Positions 1 to 9,092 of a stretch of DNA of 64,000 nt are shown one piece after another. The notes below the pieces were generated by a model, which saw only the letters and a list, made by a program, of their open reading frames with translations, did no database searches and was not told the DNA's origin. Made by a program: the position numbers and the translations under genes. The stretch comes from Bog-473 sp963788585 (GTDB taxonomy: Bacteria; Actinomycetota; Acidimicrobiia; Acidimicrobiales; RAAP-2): positions 1,302,001-1,366,000 of the forward strand of contig CAWBHA010000003.1 in NCBI GenBank assembly GCA_963788585.1, given 5' to 3'. The stretch's first letter is position 1. Each line of letters begins with the position of its first letter.

Positions 1-1
1 C

Positions 2-175
2 AAACTGGAGCGAGCCGGATTCGACGTGCGCGAGTGCAAGGGCCTCAACCTCATGCGGCGCGGCGCGGCAGCAGGTGTCTTCGACGAAGCGGAGGCCAGC
101 GGGTACCCGGGGGTGTTCGCTGCGGCCGAGGACTGCCTGCTGCTGGCGGTGGTGGCGCGAAAACCGGAGCGCTGA
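2..175 (+). CDS. C-terminal fragment, possibly a methyltransferase (cut by left edge)
   Basis: An open frame enters from the left edge and stops with TGA at 173-175, leaving 57 residues. It contains LERAGFDVRECKGLNL and ends in a hydrophobic strand (LLLAVVARKPER). The pattern of AGF, a beta strand and a final LLLAVVARKP strand is common at the C-terminus of SAM-dependent methyltransferases, but too little is present to prove it. The convergent DUF3048 gene ends 9 bases further on, so the stop fits a real gene end. The family call is inference; codon use in this frame is typical of the region. Confidence 0.45.
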   Translation, partial: KLERAGFDVRECKGLNLMRRGAAAGVFDEAEASGYPGVFAAAEDCLLLAVVARKPER

Positions 176-184
176 TGGTGACGC

Positions 185-1264
185 CTACGGCGTCGTCGTC
201 GCCATGATCGTGTTCGGCACGAGCTCGACCCAGGTCGTCCCGGGCTCGAGCGGGATCGGCACGCCGAACGCGTTCACGAACTGCGTCGGGTCACCCAACG
301 CACCGCGATGCCACGTCGCGGGGAAGGCCTTGCCGTTGCGGTAGACGACCGCGGTCCCGCTGGCGTTGGGGTAGAGGTCCGCCTGCACCTCGAGCCCTCC
401 CTCCTCGTTCTCGGCCCAAGGCCCGTAGCTGATCTGCACGTACTGCACCACGACGTTGGGCGTCTGGTTCTGCGCGCCATCGGCCAGCATGTCGGGGGTG
501 GTGCCGTTGTAGAAGCGCTGGAACGTGTTGGTGGCCGTGTTCCATTTCCACGTCACGTTGGAGGTGCCCGAGAAGTCGATGTTGACCGTGGAGACGGGAG
601 ATCCGCCGCTCGGGATGGCCGACGAGTAGCTGAAGAGCGGTTGCGGAGGCGTCGTCATCGTGGGGTGGGTGTTGTAGACGATCGCCGTCGAGGTGAAGTC
701 GGCGTCAGGGGGGACCCGGCCCGCCGGGTGGATCATCAGCGAATTGCTGGCGCCCAGGTCGACGTCCACGATGGGCGACGCGTCGATGTTGGCGATGACC
801 GGATCGATGCCGCCCACGTGGGCCAGCAGGGGGTTGCCCAGCTGGCCGAGGATGCCGATGTCGATGTTGCGCGCCGAACGCGCGGGCCCGATGAGCGCGG
901 CATTCTGGCACTGGAACACGGCGGCATAGCGGGTGATGCCGCCTTCGACGGGTTCTTCGAACACGATGTCGGCCTTGTCCAATCCCGCCTGGGGCCTCCC
1001 GTCGGGGTAGTTGTCGATCTTCACTGCCATGGCCGGTCGTTGGGGCACCAGGCCCCCTGGCGCAGGAAGCCCGGTGAGGGGGCAGGCCGGCTTCGGGGTG
1101 TCGGTCGTGGTCGTGGTCGGCTTGACCTTGGCCGCGGACGAATCGTGCGGCGCCGGGTCGGAGGAGCACGCGCTCAGCACCAGGCCGGCGAGTCCGGCAG
1201 TGGCCAGCACGCCCCACACGAGCAGGCGCCGCGCGCGCGAACGGTAATCGTCGGTTTTCCCCAT
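185..1264 (-). CDS. DUF3048 (YerB-type) lipoprotein
   Basis: The protein has 359 residues. It begins with a basic N-terminus, a hydrophobic stretch and a lipobox (LSAC, Cys about residue 33), so it should be exported and lipid-anchored outside the membrane. A Thr-rich linker (about residues 45-58) leads into the DUF3048 domain, recognisable from CPLTG, PAMAVKIDN, ADIVFEEPVEGGITR and GPARSAR, and a C-terminal half with WHRG and the family's typical end (PGTTWVELVP). The biochemical role of this family is not established; YerB homologues are cell-envelope lipoproteins. It stands alone, 111 bases from a broken gene on the same strand. The start is ATG at 1264. Confidence 0.9.
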   Translation of the reverse strand: MGKTDDYRSRARRLLVWGVLATAGLAGLVLSACSSDPAPHDSSAAKVKPTTTTTDTPKPACPLTGLPAPGGLVPQRPAMAVKIDNYPDGRPQAGLDKADIVFEEPVEGGITRYAAVFQCQNAALIGPARSARNIDIGILGQLGNPLLAHVGGIDPVIANIDASPIVDVDLGASNSLMIHPAGRVPPDADFTSTAIVYNTHPTMTTPPQPLFSYSSAIPSGGSPVSTVNIDFSGTSNVTWKWNTATNTFQRFYNGTTPDMLADGAQNQTPNVVVQYVQISYGPWAENEEGGLEVQADLYPNASGTAVVYRNGKAFPATWHRGALGDPTQFVNAFGVPIPLEPGTTWVELVPNTIMATTTP

Positions 1265-1375
1265 CGCTCTGTCACGATCGTAGGTGGGCGGGGTTCGAAA
1301 GTGGTGTCATCCACCGGTGTTCTCCTCGCGCTCCTGGCTGGTGGCCCGCGGTATCGGCGCGAGTGCAGGCGCGGT

Positions 1376-3087
1376 TCAGGCCGCCGTGGTGCCGGCCGCG
1401 CTCGCCGCCGCCGCCGCCGACCCGGTGTAGACCTCGGACCAGTTGCCGCTCGACGTGCCGTACGAGGTGGCGGGACCCAGCCCGAAGCGCCCGTAGACGT
1501 TCTCCATGGCGCGACGGATGACGTCGCTGACGCCGGGGAACGGGCCCGGAACGACGAGCGAGGGGATGACGCCGGTCGTCGACAGCAGCGAGACGAAGCT
1601 GGCCGATCCGCTGGCGAACACACCACCACCGTTCCCCGGCGCGGTGAAGTAGGTGATGTCGGACCAATTGGATTGACCGGGAACCGGTGAGTGCGCCAGC
1701 ACGTCGGCGTTCTTCGGTCCCGGCAGCGACGGGACGTAGCGGTCGTACTCGCCCAGGACCGTGTTGGGGAAGGCCTGCCCGTCCGTCAGGTTGCACCCGT
1801 CGTAGAACCAGGAGGACGCGTCCGTGACGACGGTGTCGGCCTTGGCGCCCACCGACTGGTACATGGAGCCGATGAGCGTCGACTCGGGTTGGTCCAACGG
1901 GGACTGGTTCCAGTTGACCGTGGTCAGCGAGGGCTCCGTCTGGGCCAGCGGATCCTCCGTCGCGTCCTTGTAACAGACCTGCAAGCGGTTGGGGCCGAGG
2001 GAGCTCGGCTGCATGCGGATCTGGCGGTAGCAGGCGTTGGCCCCGAGGAAGGCCAGGTTGACGCCGGCCGCGTTCGCCTGGGCCGCGCCCTGGCGCATGG
2101 GCTGGGACCAGTACTCGTCGTGGCCCAGGCTGAAGAGGCAGCGGTGGTTCATCAGCAGCTGCGGCTGCGCGTGCAGGTCCGCGTCGGTCCAGTAGGTGAG
2201 GTCGAGGCCCAGGCTCTCGAGGTGGAACAGCAGCGGCAGCTCGTTGCCCACGAAGTCGGCCGCGCCCGGACGCCCAGGTCTGCGGGTAGGGGCGGTCGAA
2301 GGACACGATGCGCGCCCGGTGGGCGAAGTCCGACTTTCCGGCGCCGTTCTGCCCGTAGTACAGGCTGTAGTCGCCCCACAGGTTGTAGGCCTGCCACGTC
2401 GTCACGCTGTTCTGGATCACGTAGGCCGCGGCCGACTCGTCGTCGCGGATCGTGAGCGGGACGAACTGCTCCTCGCCGCCGCTGCCGACCAGTTTCAGGA
2501 GGTAACAGCCCGGGAGCCAGTCCTTCGTGATGCTGAGCGTCATCGTGGGCTTCCAGGGGCAGCTCACCGTGCCGGCGGAATTGACCACCGGGGCGGGCTG
2601 CGCGCCGGCCGCCACGAAGTCTGTCTGCAAGAAGAGGCGGCCACCCAGCCCCTGGTAGTAGCCCATCCGGTACACCTGCGTCTGCACGGCGCTGGCCGTG
2701 GTGTTGATGAAGAGCGCCACCTCGTCGCCGGGTTGCGCGCTCGACCTGGCTCGCGAACCCCTCCAACGCGTGGTCGGGTTGCACATGGTTGCAGATCCAG
2801 TTGAGCGTTCCCGGCTTGGCGTTCTCCGCGATCAGCCACGGAGCCGTGGGCACGATCACGCCGGTCGCCAGGGCCTTCTCCACCACGGCCGGACCCGCGG
2901 CGGACGAATGTCGGCGGGCGCGTGCGGGCGGCCTCTTCTTGTTCTTGCCCAAGCGGGTGCCGGCCGCCGCGCCCGCCGCGCCCAGGGCCGAGAGCTGGAG
3001 GAACTGGCGACGGTCGACCGGCCGACGCGCCGAGGCTTCCGGTGACGGCACGGGGTGGGCGCCGCCGTCCGGGCGGAGGGGCTGCAC
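1376..3087 (-). pseudogene. N,N-dimethylformamidase beta-subunit-like secreted protein, two frameshifts
   Basis: Three consecutive minus-strand frames together spell one protein. The N-terminus has a Tat-type signal (DRRQFLQLSALGAAG) and runs to GFASQV near 2745. The middle frame has QPGDEVALFINT, YRMGYYQGLGGR and FDRPYPQTWASG. The last frame has FVGNELPLLFHLESLG, SLGHDEYWS and FLGANACYRQIR, typical of the C-terminal domain related to the N,N-dimethylformamidase large subunit. Removing one base near 2741-2743 and one near 2262-2268 restores QVSAQPGD and ASGAADFVGNELP exactly where the family expects them. Both changes are single-base insertions, so either the gene is dead or the sequence has errors. 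The start is uncertain: a GTG at 3087 or one further in. Function by homology would be C-N bond hydrolysis, but most relatives are uncharacterised. Confidence 0.75.
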
Positions 3088-3150
3088 GAATAGAGTGTAT
3101 CGAGGACCTCTCGTCCAGATGGGGTCGTCGCCGCGTCGTGGGGTCCTGGT

Positions 3151-3834
3151 TTGACCACCTACCATTCCACTGTGAGCTGGGCCCGTTCGCTCCCCGCGCC
3201 CCTGCGCCGGCCCCTGTCCCGTCTCGTGCGAGCCGCCTGGGAGGGTGCGTCCGAGCTCGGGGCGATCGGACCTGACGATCCTCGTGGCCGACGCTTCGGC
3301 CGGATGGGACCGGGCGCGTGCCTGCTCTTCCCCCAGGGCGCGCTGTACAACGAGCACCTGATCCACATCGGCGGCGAGACCATCGTCGGTCCGGGCGTCT
3401 CGATCTCGGCGGGCATGGCGCCGGGACAGGAGATGCCGACCGACCCGGTCGTCTCCATCGGGAACCGGTGCCTCATCGGCCGCGGATCGCACATCGTGGG
3501 GCACTGGGAGATCGTCATCGGCGACGACATCCAGACCGGGCCCTACGTGTACGTCACCGATCAGAACCACTCCTACGAGGACCCGATCGAGCCCATCGGG
3601 CGCCAGTGGCCCGTCGAGGCCCCCGTCCGTGTCGGATCGGGGAGCTGGCTCGGCGCCAACGCGGTGATCCTCCCGGGTGCGCAGATCGGGGAGCACGTGG
3701 TGGTTGCGGCCGGGGCCGTCGTGCGGGGCGTCGTTCCCGACCGCTGCGTCGTGGCGGGTGTCCCGGCCCGCATCGTGCGGCGCTGGGTCGAGGGAACCGG
3801 TTGGGTCGCCGAGAGGGACATGTCCCTGTCGTGA
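3151..3834 (+). CDS. Hexapeptide-repeat (left-handed beta-helix) acyltransferase
   Basis: About 220 residues. The C-terminal two thirds carry the imperfect hexapeptide repeats of a left-handed beta-helix (IGNRCLIGRGSHIVG, IVIGDDIQTGPYVYVTDQNH, VRVGSGSWLGANAVILPGAQIG, VVVAAGAVVRGVV). The Asp-Gln-Asn-His loop and terminal GVPARIVR match the NodL/WcaF/Maa group of CoA-dependent O-acetyltransferases. The acceptor is unknown; sugars or cell-envelope glycans are usual. The first possible start is TTG at 3151; GTG at 3172 is an equally good alternative because neither has a clear ribosome site. The stop overlaps the serB start by GTGA, so the two are translationally coupled. Confidence 0.85.
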   Translation: MTTYHSTVSWARSLPAPLRRPLSRLVRAAWEGASELGAIGPDDPRGRRFGRMGPGACLLFPQGALYNEHLIHIGGETIVGPGVSISAGMAPGQEMPTDPVVSIGNRCLIGRGSHIVGHWEIVIGDDIQTGPYVYVTDQNHSYEDPIEPIGRQWPVEAPVRVGSGSWLGANAVILPGAQIGEHVVVAAGAVVRGVVPDRCVVAGVPARIVRRWVEGTGWVAERDMSLS

Positions 3835-5045
3835 CGTCGTCCGGGTGCGCATCGTCGCCCCACCTGGTGACGGTGAGCGGCCAGGACGCACCCGGCATCG
3901 CGGCGCGGTTGTTCGCCGCGCTCGCCGGCTGCGACGTCGACGTGCGTGACGTCGAACAAGTCCGGGTACACGGCCGGCTGCTCCTGTGCGTGGAAGCGGA
4001 ACTCGTACCGAGCCGGGTGGCGGCTGTTCGGCGCGCGGTGTGCGACGAGCTCCAGGCGGTCGGTGCCGGTGTCACGATCGAGCCGCTCCGCGAGGCCGAG
4101 GCCGAGGCGGCGGTGCGCGAACAGCACCTGGTCACGCTCCTCGCTTCGGAGATCGACGCGGCCACGCTGCGCGACGTCACGTCCTGCGTGGCGCGCTGCG
4201 GGGGCAACATCGAGCGCATCGTGCGGCTGGCCGCCTATCCCGTGCACAGCTACGAGCTGGCGGTGGCGGGCGCGGACGTGGACCGGCTCCGCCGCACCCT
4301 GGCCGAGGCTGCGGCGCGGCGCCAGGTCGACCTGGCGGTCCAGGCGGCGGGACTGCACCGCCGGGCCAAGCACCTCATCGTGATGGATGCCGACTCGACG
4401 CTGCTCCAGGGCGAGGTGATCGACCTGCTGGCGGCGCGCCGCGGGCGTGGCGCGCAGGTGGCTGCCGTCACGGCCGCGGCGATGGCAGGCGAGCTCGACT
4501 TCGAAGAGGCGCTGCGGGAACGCGTGCGGCTGCTGGCGGGACTGCAGGTGGCCGACCTCGAAGCGGTGCGCGCCGGCATCTTGCTGGCCCCGGGCGCCCG
4601 CACGCTGGTGCGGACGTTGAAGCGGCTCGGCTATGAGCTCGCGGTGGTGAGCGGCGGGTTCATCGAAGTGATCGAACCACTTGTCACCGATCTCGGCATT
4701 GACCACCTGGCGGCCAACGAGTTGGTCCTCGACGACGGCGTCGTGACGGGCGAGCTGGCCGGTCCCGTGGTCGACCGCGCCGGCAAGGCGTTGGCGCTCG
4801 TCCGCTTCGCGGCCGCGGCCGACGTGCCGCTGGCACGGACCATCGCCGTGGGCGACGGGGCGAACGACATCGACATGCTGGCGGCGGCGGGCCTGGGCAT
4901 CGCCTTCAACGCCAAGCCGGTCGTGCGTCAGGCCGCCGACGCAGCGCTCAGCGTCCCCTACCTCGACGCCATCCTGTTCCTGCTGGGCATCTCGCGCCGC
5001 GAGGTCGAGCTGGCGGACCTTCTCGACGACACGGGTCCGGCATGA
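3831..5045 (+). CDS. serB: Phosphoserine phosphatase with N-terminal ACT region
   Basis: Converts O-phosphoserine to serine, the last step of the phosphorylated serine pathway, in the cytosol. The 404-residue protein has two ACT-like segments (about residues 10-85 and 95-170), as in actinobacterial SerB2, then a HAD phosphatase domain. Motif I is MDADSTLLQGEVIDLL (about residue 185; nucleophile Asp and acid Asp), motif II is VVSGGF, and motif III/IV is VGDGANDIDMLAAAGLGIAFNAKP. Start is the GTG at 3831, overlapping the acyltransferase stop; its own stop overlaps the next ATG (ATGA). The usual phenylalanine in DFDST is replaced by alanine, as in other actinobacterial copies. Confidence 0.95.
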   Translation: MTSSGCASSPHLVTVSGQDAPGIAARLFAALAGCDVDVRDVEQVRVHGRLLLCVEAELVPSRVAAVRRAVCDELQAVGAGVTIEPLREAEAEAAVREQHLVTLLASEIDAATLRDVTSCVARCGGNIERIVRLAAYPVHSYELAVAGADVDRLRRTLAEAAARRQVDLAVQAAGLHRRAKHLIVMDADSTLLQGEVIDLLAARRGRGAQVAAVTAAAMAGELDFEEALRERVRLLAGLQVADLEAVRAGILLAPGARTLVRTLKRLGYELAVVSGGFIEVIEPLVTDLGIDHLAANELVLDDGVVTGELAGPVVDRAGKALALVRFAAAADVPLARTIAVGDGANDIDMLAAAGLGIAFNAKPVVRQAADAALSVPYLDAILFLLGISRREVELADLLDDTGPA

Positions 5046-5881
5046 CGGCGCGGGCCCAGGGTGAACAGGGCACGGCGGCGGACAACCGGGGAGAGCGTCC
5101 GCTCCTGCGCGGTTGGCTGCACGTCGGTGCCTGCGTGGCCTGGTTGATCGGGGGCCCGTTCCTCGTGGCGGCGGGTCCCGCCATCGGGCCGACGACGGCC
5201 CTGGCCGTCTATGTGGCCGGGATGATCACGTTGTTCGGCACGAGTGCGGCCTTCCACCGCGTGCGTTGGACGGCGCCGGCGTGGCGCCGCATGCGCCGGG
5301 CCGACCACAGCGCCATCTTCGTCGGGATCGCGGGTACGACCACCGCCGTGTCGGTGCTCGCGCTGCACGGCTGGTCCGAGATCCTCCTCCTCACCTTGGT
5401 CTGGACGGGCGCCGTCGTGGGAATCGTGCTGCGCCAGGTCTGGCTCGACGCGCCGCAGTGGGTGGTCGCCGTCCCCTACGTCGTCGTCGGCTGGTGCCCC
5501 ATCATCGTGGCACCCGAGCTGGTGCGCGGGCTCGGGTGGGCGGGCTTCTGGCTCGTCGCCGCCGCCGGTCTGGCCTACACCGCCGGTGCGCTCGTCTACG
5601 CGGGCAAGCGACCCGACCCCTGGCCCCGCGTGTTCGGCTTCCACGAGGTCTTCCACGCCTGCACGCTCGTGGGTGCGGCGCTCTTCGCCGCAGTGGTGGT
5701 GTTCGTCGCCCTGCCGCCGGCGCTAGCGGCTCGGCACCGCGTCAGGCGATGGTGCCGTCGGCGCGCAGCAGCGCCAACTCGTCGCTGCCCAGTCCCAGCT
5801 CGTCCGAGAGGACCTCGTCCGTGTGCTCGCCCAGCCACGGCACGCGCGACTCGGGGCCCTCGGCCACCTCGGCGAACTTGA
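5042..5881 (+). CDS. Hemolysin III family membrane protein (C-terminus doubtful)
   Basis: Residues 1-230 match the seven-helix hemolysin III / PAQR-like family: GTSAAFHRVRW, MRRADHSAIFVGIAGTTT and the closing GFHEVFHACTL with its conserved His residues. Such proteins are integral membrane proteins of uncertain function, with a possible metal site formed by the His residues. Family members usually end soon after the last helix. Here the frame runs on for about 50 Arg/Pro-rich residues, 140 bases into the coding part of the convergent CoA-transferase. A one-base indel near 5700 would instead stop it at 5726, so the tail is probably an artefact or recent extension. The start ATG at 5042 overlaps the serB stop. 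Confidence 0.85.
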   Translation: MTARAQGEQGTAADNRGERPLLRGWLHVGACVAWLIGGPFLVAAGPAIGPTTALAVYVAGMITLFGTSAAFHRVRWTAPAWRRMRRADHSAIFVGIAGTTTAVSVLALHGWSEILLLTLVWTGAVVGIVLRQVWLDAPQWVVAVPYVVVGWCPIIVAPELVRGLGWAGFWLVAAAGLAYTAGALVYAGKRPDPWPRVFGFHEVFHACTLVGAALFAAVVVFVALPPALAARHRVRRWCRRRAAAPTRRCPVPARPRGPRPCARPATARATRGPRPPRRT

Positions 5882-7001
5882 CCGGGAGGCCGGGGATCAG
5901 CACAGGCTGGGTCACACCGTCGCAGCGCGGGTGTTCCACGAGCATGTGGCGGGCGGCGAGGTGGGGGTCCGCCACGACGTCGGCGTCGGTGGCCACGGGC
6001 CCGGCGACGAGTCCCGCGGCGTTGAGGGCGTCGCAGGCCGTGCGCCGACTCCGCGCGCCGGCCCAGGACTCGATGGCGGGCCGGATCTCCGAATCGAGGT
6101 GGTCGAGCCAGCCCTGGGGCGTCTCGAAGCGCGGGTCGTCGGCCCACTCGGGCCGGTCGATCGCCCGGGCCAGGTCCGGCCACTGGTGCGGTCGCAGCAC
6201 CTGGAGCATGAACCAGCCATCGGCGGCGCGGAACCCGTGCAGGATGCCGGGCCACGGGGTCCCCATGGGCATGCCCATGGACCAGAAGTTGGGCACGACG
6301 TCGAGCATGGCGACCATGGCATCGAGCATGGCGACGTCGACACGCTGGCCCCGTCCCGTCCGGTCGCGTTGGCGCAGTGCGGACAGCGTCCCGATAACGG
6401 CGAACAGCGCGGTGGCGATGTCGCCGAGTCCTCCCATCGGCGAGCCCACCGGTGCCTGGCCCGCCGGCCGCTTGAACTCGTACGCGCCGCTCATGGCCTC
6501 GACGATGGAGGCAAGCGCCGGCCAGCCGTCGTAGGGGGAGGGGGGCACGTCGGCATGCACCGGGCGGCCGAAGCCCGAGATCGAGAGATAGACCACGGTC
6601 GGATGCGCGGCGACCACGTCGTCGAAGGCCAGCCCGAGCCGCTCGGCCGCACCGGCGCGGAAGTTCTCGGCCACCACGTCGAAGCGGGGGGCCAGGCGCA
6701 GCACCAGGTCTCGGCCCGCCGGGTGCTTCAGGTCGATGACGACCGACCGCTTCGACAGGTTGTTGCGCACGAAGGTTGCGCCGACGGGCCGCCCCGAGGG
6801 GTCGGCCATGGCGGGTGCGGCGCTGCGGCCGAGGTCTCCGGTGCCCGGCGCCTCGACCTTGACCACCTCGGCGCCGAGCCGGCCCAACAGCTGGGTCGCG
6901 TAGGGCAGGGCCTGCATCTGCTCGAGGGACAGGATGCGGATCCCGTCGAGCGGCTTGCCCCAGCGCGCCGCCTCCGGATTGACGACCTGGCCCAGCCTCA
7001 C
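5742..7001 (-). CDS. Class III (CaiB/BaiF-type) CoA-transferase
   Basis: 419 residues, the usual length. Hallmarks are PLDGIRILSLEQMQALPYATQ, LGAEVVKVE, FVRNNLSKRSVVIDLKHPAGR, DVVAENFRAGAAERLGL and YLSISGFG. The conserved Asp of the CoA ester intermediate should be in VDVAMLDAMVA (about residue 215-225). It would move CoA between a donor thioester and a carboxylic acid, an activation step for catabolism. The start is GTG at 7001, overlapping the amidohydrolase stop (GTGA), so it is the last gene of the four-gene operon 9861 to 5742. The substrate is unknown. Longer frames reaching 7718 are read-through of the amidohydrolase in another frame. Confidence 0.93.
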   Translation of the reverse strand: MRLGQVVNPEAARWGKPLDGIRILSLEQMQALPYATQLLGRLGAEVVKVEAPGTGDLGRSAAPAMADPSGRPVGATFVRNNLSKRSVVIDLKHPAGRDLVLRLAPRFDVVAENFRAGAAERLGLAFDDVVAAHPTVVYLSISGFGRPVHADVPPSPYDGWPALASIVEAMSGAYEFKRPAGQAPVGSPMGGLGDIATALFAVIGTLSALRQRDRTGRGQRVDVAMLDAMVAMLDVVPNFWSMGMPMGTPWPGILHGFRAADGWFMLQVLRPHQWPDLARAIDRPEWADDPRFETPQGWLDHLDSEIRPAIESWAGARSRRTACDALNAAGLVAGPVATDADVVADPHLAARHMLVEHPRCDGVTQPVLIPGLPVKFAEVAEGPESRVPWLGEHTDEVLSDELGLGSDELALLRADGTIA

Positions 7002-8234
7002 GTGCGGTCGAGGCCCAGCATGGCGATCGCGTTGCCGCGCATGATGCCGTAGACCTCGTCGTCGGACAGGCCACGGACCATCTGCTCGGCCACTGCCTTC
7101 GTGTCGGGCCACGTCGAGTCGGTGTGCGGGTAGTCGGTCTCGAAGGTGATGCGGTCGCCGCCGATGACGCCGAGCGAGTCGAGACCGTGCTGGTCCCGGA
7201 AGAAGCAGCCGTAGACCTGCCGATGGAAGTACGTCGACGGGGGCTCGGGGACGATGTCCTTCACCCCGCCCCAGGCGCGGTGCTCGCGCCACACGTCGTC
7301 GGCCCGCTCCAAGATGTAGGGCAGCCAGCCGATCTGCCCTTCCGAGTAGGCCAGGACCAGGCGGGGGAACCGGATCAGCACCCCCGAGAAGAGGAAGTCG
7401 GTCAGCGAGGCCATGGCGTTGCCGAAGCTCAGCGTCGCCGCCACGGCCACCGGCGCGTCGGACGAGGTCGCCGGCATCTTCGACGACGACCCGATGTGCA
7501 TGCACACGACGGTGCCGCTCTCCTCGCAGGCCGCGAAGAAGGGATCCCAGTACCCGCCGTGGATGCTCGGCAGACCCAGGTGGGGCGGGATCTCGCTGAA
7601 GCACACCGCCCGCACGCCGCGTGCCGCGTTGCGCCGGACCTCGGCGGCCGCCTTCGCGGCGTCCCACAGGGGGATGATGCACAACGGGAGCAGCTTTCCG
7701 TCGCTGTCCCCGCACCATTCCTCGACCATGAAATCGTTGTACGCCACGACGCAGGCTTCAGCCAGCTCCCTGTCCTTCGCCTCGAGGAAGGTCTGGCCAC
7801 AAAAGCGCGGGAAAGGTCGGGAAGCACAGCGAGGCCTCGACCCAATTCGCCTCGTTGTCGGCGACGCGCGCCGTGGGGTCGTAGCAGCCGGGACGCATCT
7901 CGTCGTAGGTGATGGGCGACATCGTCATGTCGTCGCGGTCGAAACCGACGGCCGCGACGTGGCGCTTGTTGATGTACACGAGGTCCTCGTAGACCCAGCA
8001 GTCGGCCTGCGGACCGTCGGGGTCGAAGCTCTGGCGATAGGTGCCGCCTCCGATGTGCTCCATCTCCCCGATGCCGCGCCGCTCGGACTTCGGGCCGCGG
8101 TCGCGCCAGCGCGCCGGGAGCCAGGTGTCCCACACGTGCGATGGCTCGACGAGGTGGTCGTCGACGCTGATGATCTTCGGGAGCGGGGACGTGCCGCCGG
8201 GCCGCGGCGTCTGGTCTTCGATCGGGTCGGTCAT
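6998..8234 (-). pseudogene. ACMSD-like metal-dependent amidohydrolase, one frameshift
   Basis: Two abutting frames make one TIM-barrel amidohydrolase of the ACMSD / 'amidohydrolase 2' group, which acts on carboxylated or lactone substrates in catabolic pathways. The N-terminal part (ATG at 8234) has ISVDDHLVEPSHVWDTW and ends after LCFPTFP. The C-terminal part has AYNDFMVEEWCGD, VCMHIGSSSKMPATSS and FETDYPHTDSTWP with the metal-binding Asp. Deleting one base of the GGG at 7809-7811 (plus strand) joins them as CFPTFPRFCGQTF, the family sequence. ATG overlaps the upstream oxidoreductase stop (ATGA), and its stop overlaps the next start. The neat coupling suggests a working gene with a sequencing error or a very recent mutation. 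Confidence 0.82.
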
Positions 8235-9091
8235 GACGCCTCCAGTGTGGCAGCGAACGGGACGAGCGGGGCCAGCGTCTCGAGCTGAGCCCGCACCGTG
8301 GGTTCGTCCCCCGCACGGATGCGCAGCACGACCTCGGAGACGCCCAGACCGGCGTAGTGCGCCAGCTTGCCCCGGTCGGCGATCGTGCCGAAGGGGACCA
8401 CCGCCAGGGCGTCGGGGTCGCGGCCGCCCCGCTCGGCCAGCTCACGCAGGCGCGGCACGGCGGTGCCGAGGCCGCTGCCGCCGATGGGGATCCACCCGTC
8501 GGCGTGCGCCGCCACCGCGGCGAGCACGGTGTCGGTCGCCGCGCCGCCGATCAGGGTGCGGACCCGCGGCTGCTGGACCGGCTTGGGCCACGACCAGGTG
8601 GGGCCGAAGTCGACGTACTCGCCGTGGAACTCTGCCTGCTCGGCCGACCAGATGGCCTCGGCGGCAGCGAGGTGCTCGTGCACGACGGCGCGGCGGCGGC
8701 CGAACGTGACACCGTGGTCCTCCGCCTCGGCGCGGTTCCAGCCGTAGCCCACGCCGAGCGAGACGCGGCCGCCCGAGAGATGATCGAGGGTCGCGACCTG
8801 CTTGGCCATGAGGATGGGGTCGTGCTGCGCCGCGAGCAGGATGCCGGTCCCGATACCGATGTGCGTCGTCACCGCGGCCACGGTGGCGAGCGCGACCAGC
8901 GGGTCGAGACAGCGCTTGTAGTCGTCCAGGCGGACGCCGTCGACGAGCGCGGGCGGCAGTTCCTCGCGGAGCGGGAGGTGCGTGTGCTCGGGGAGCCAGA
9001 GCGAGTCGAAGCCCAGTTCCTCGACGGCGGACGCGAGCGTGGCGGGCGCGAGGTCGCGGTCGGTGAGCGCAACCGTGATGCCGAGTCGCAC
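8231..9091 (-). CDS. Luciferase-like (LLM), probably F420-dependent, oxidoreductase
   Basis: 286 residues of the bacterial-luciferase-like monooxygenase family in its actinobacterial F420-dependent branch. Visible features are VEELGFDSLWLPEHTHLP, the strand IGIGTGILLAAQHDP, QVATLDHLSGGRVSLGVGYGWNRAEAEDHG, and TLIGGAATDTVLAAVAAHADGW in the cofactor-binding TIM barrel. It would transfer hydride or oxygen using reduced F420 or flavin; the substrate is not predictable. GTG at 9091 follows the crotonase stop directly, and its stop overlaps the amidohydrolase start, so it is cotranscribed with both. F420 dependence is inferred from the family branch. Confidence 0.92.
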   Translation of the reverse strand: MRLGITVALTDRDLAPATLASAVEELGFDSLWLPEHTHLPLREELPPALVDGVRLDDYKRCLDPLVALATVAAVTTHIGIGTGILLAAQHDPILMAKQVATLDHLSGGRVSLGVGYGWNRAEAEDHGVTFGRRRAVVHEHLAAAEAIWSAEQAEFHGEYVDFGPTWSWPKPVQQPRVRTLIGGAATDTVLAAVAAHADGWIPIGGSGLGTAVPRLRELAERGGRDPDALAVVPFGTIADRGKLAHYAGLGVSEVVLRIRAGDEPTVRAQLETLAPLVPFAATLEAS

Positions 9092-9092
9092 G

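Noticed and set aside
308..1690. A 460-residue plus-strand frame with Arg/Gly-rich sequence
   Set aside because: It is antisense to the DUF3048 lipoprotein and the dimethylformamidase-like gene, with no domain and shadow-like composition.
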